From a bacterium (GTDB lineage Bacteria; Bacillota; Clostridia; Lachnospirales; Lachnospiraceae), in contig JAMPGX010000015.1 in NCBI GenBank assembly GCA_023663725.1, positions 1-64,000 of the forward strand: a stretch of DNA of 64,000 nt. The letters run 5' to 3'. How positions within the stretch are numbered: position 1 is the stretch's first letter; each line of letters begins with the position of its first letter. The notes under the pieces are model-generated. The model was given only the letters and a program-made list of their open reading frames with translations. It was not told the DNA's origin and did not search any database. A program made the position numbers and the translations under genes. This document shows positions 62,319-64,000 of the stretch, piece after piece.

Positions 62319-64000
62319 ATGGAGAAAATTGTAAAACTGCCTGTTGGAATAGAAAATTTTGAAAAGATTCGTACAGAAGGTTTTTATTATGTGGATAAGA
62401 CCGGCCTGATTAGGGAACTTTTGGATAACTGGGGGGAGGTCAACCTGTTTACCCGTCCCAGGCGGTTTGGAAAGTCCCTGAATATGAGTATGCTGCGGTA
62501 TTTTTTTGAATACGGCTGTGACAGCGCGCTCTTTGACGGTCTGGAGATCAGACAGGAAAAGAGCTATTGCGACGCGTACATGGGGAAATTTCCTGTGATC
62601 TCCATTACCCTGAAGGATGTATGCGATATGCACTTTACCGGGGCAAAAAATATGCTCCGTAGTATCATAGGGAGCGAGGCCATGCGGTTCCAGTTTCTCT
62701 TGGAGAGTGAAAAGCTTACCACAGAGGAAAGGGAGCAGTATCACCAGATGATCCGGATCGACACCACAGACCGTCAGCAGTTTGCCATGCCGGATGAAAC
62801 CATGATGAGCAGTCTGCGCATCTTATGTGAATTTTTGCATAAGCATTACGGACAAAAGCCGATTCTCCTGATTGATGAATATGATGTGCCGTTGGATAAA
62901 GCCCAGTACTACGGTTATTATGAGGAGATGGTATCTTTGCTCCGAAGTCTGTTCGCGCAGGTGTTAAAGAGCAATGAAAGTCTTCAGTTTGCGGTGCTGA
63001 CAGGGTGCCTTAGAATTGCAAAAGAGAGTATTTTTACCGGTCTGAATAATCTGCGTGTATTTTCCATAACGAATCTGCGTTTTGATGAACATTTTGGATT
63101 TACTGACAGGGAAGTAAGGGCCATGCTGGATTATTACGGAGTCGGAGATAAGTTTGACACGGTCAAGGCCTGGTATGACGGATACCGTTTCGGGGACGCA
63201 GATGTCTACTGCCCATGGGACGTCATTAACTACTGCGCGGACTTGCGCAGTGATCCGAACGCATTCCCGATGGCATTCTGGATCAATACCAGCGGAAATG
63301 ATATCGTCAGGAGCTTTATTCATCAGGCGACACCGCAGACCAGACAGGAGATCGAACAGTTGGTAAACGGGGAGAGCGTTGTTCACAGCATCCGTCAGGA
63401 GTTGACTTATCGGGAGCTGTATGACAGCATAGATAATCTGTGGAGTGTGTTGTTTACCACCGGCTATCTGACCCAGAGAGAGAAGATCGATGCGACCACC
63501 TACCGCCTGGCGATTCCGAATCTGGAGATTCGGCAGATTTTTTCTGAGCAGGTCAAGGAGTGGTTCCAGGAAGAGACGCGGCGGGACACGCCAACGCTGG
63601 ATGCCTTTTGCGCCGCTTTTCTGCGGGGAGACGCCCCAGCGGTGGAGAGACAGTTCGGCGCGTATCTGCGCAGAACGATCAGCATCCGAGATACGGGCGC
63701 GCGCAGAGGGCAGAAGGAGAACTTTTACCATGGCGTTCTGCTGGGACTGCTGCGGCATCGGGAAGACTGGCTCCTGTATTCCAATCTGGAGTCGGGGGAG
63801 GGCTACAGCGATATTCTGGTGGAAGACCCAGAGGCCGGTATTGGCATTGTAATCGAGCTGAAATACAGGGAGGACGGGAAGTTGGAGGAGGGTTGCCTGG
63901 AGGCCCTGAGTCAGATAGACACTTTGCGGTATCAGGACAGGCTGGAGGATGACGGAATCGAGACTGTCATAAAATATGGAATTGCGTGTTATAAAAAGAG
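62319..64000 (+). CDS. AAA-ATPase-like / PD-(D/E)XK nuclease-like protein, cut by right edge
   Basis: Open to the window end, 560 codons. The start follows GGAAAGGAAAA. N-terminal predicted AAA-ATPase domain: Walker A-like RPRRFGKSLNMSM (46-58) and Walker B ILLIDEYDVPL near 188. The C-terminal PD-(D/E)XK-type domain has Asp498 in YSDILVEDPEAG and Glu513/Lys515 in VIELKY. The last visible residues IKYGIACYKK are near the usual C-terminus. This family is greatly expanded in gut anaerobes, and its biological role is not established. The Walker A lacks the normal GxxGxGK spacing. Confidence 0.88.
   Translation, partial: MEKIVKLPVGIENFEKIRTEGFYYVDKTGLIRELLDNWGEVNLFTRPRRFGKSLNMSMLRYFFEYGCDSALFDGLEIRQEKSYCDAYMGKFPVISITLKDVCDMHFTGAKNMLRSIIGSEAMRFQFLLESEKLTTEEREQYHQMIRIDTTDRQQFAMPDETMMSSLRILCEFLHKHYGQKPILLIDEYDVPLDKAQYYGYYEEMVSLLRSLFAQVLKSNESLQFAVLTGCLRIAKESIFTGLNNLRVFSITNLRFDEHFGFTDREVRAMLDYYGVGDKFDTVKAWYDGYRFGDADVYCPWDVINYCADLRSDPNAFPMAFWINTSGNDIVRSFIHQATPQTRQEIEQLVNGESVVHSIRQELTYRELYDSIDNLWSVLFTTGYLTQREKIDATTYRLAIPNLEIRQIFSEQVKEWFQEETRRDTPTLDAFCAAFLRGDAPAVERQFGAYLRRTISIRDTGARRGQKENFYHGVLLGLLRHREDWLLYSNLESGEGYSDILVEDPEAGIGIVIELKYREDGKLEEGCLEALSQIDTLRYQDRLEDDGIETVIKYGIACYKK

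Overview
The window reads as chromosomal DNA of a gut-type Bacillota of the Lachnospiraceae. Coding density is high, nearly all genes lie on the + strand, and genes start behind AGGAGG-type ribosome sites. Family content fits that placement: one-step diaminopimelate dehydrogenase, a SIR2-like protein, a YIP1/DUF5696/NHL sugar-transport locus and an AAA-ATPase/PD-(D/E)XK protein. The species cannot be told from sequence alone. I see no prophage, transposase, rRNA or CRISPR array.

Layout. 1-4.5 kb: terminator of an off-window transcript, cheV, a SIR2-like protein and an acidic, repeat-rich single-pass membrane protein. 4.5-11 kb: hisH-hisF, ung, ddh-lysA-LD-carboxypeptidase (a diaminopimelate/lysine/peptidoglycan group), tRNA-Leu(CAA) and a coiled-coil protein. 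11-17 kb: an ABC-F ATPase, a Dabb-fold protein, a very short self-contained transcription unit, three GNAT acetyltransferase genes (one frameshifted, one with a cut-off tail) and an XRE regulator. 17-25 kb: exported C39-like peptidase, GH5 lipoprotein, GNAT, membrane-anchored M3 peptidase, YccF protein, acyltransferase-3 and PepF.

25-56 kb is a carbohydrate-use region. It holds a GH43 enzyme and a GH39-GH43 fusion. These are followed by a long run coding for two sugar importers: a membrane-anchored binding protein with two jelly-roll-like domains, two permease pairs and a lipoprotein binding protein. Between the permease pairs lie an NHL propeller, a YIP1 protein and a DUF5696 protein. Neither importer has its own ATPase. 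Next come a duplicated U32-like protein behind a structured leader and a MacB-type exporter (two adaptor lipoproteins, FtsX-like permease, two ATPases). An AraC regulator then lies divergent from a further GH43 enzyme. The set fits uptake and trimming of xylan- or arabinoxylan-like oligosaccharides, with mannan likely attacked by the GH5 enzyme; substrates are inferred from families.

56-64 kb is a run of small housekeeping or stress genes: GNAT, HAD, ASCH, AlkD-like, a GNAT gene broken by an in-frame TAG, DUF5104 lipoprotein, NUDIX, cupin and a hypothetical. It ends with an AAA-ATPase/PD-(D/E)XK gene cut by the right edge.

The most unusual signals are the unit at 13865-14067, whose Shine-Dalgarno site has a perfect 9-nt complement downstream; a dispersed hairpin with compensatory stem changes in front of two start codons; the structured leader plus duplicated U32-like protein at 43.8-45.9 kb; and the composite double importer locus.
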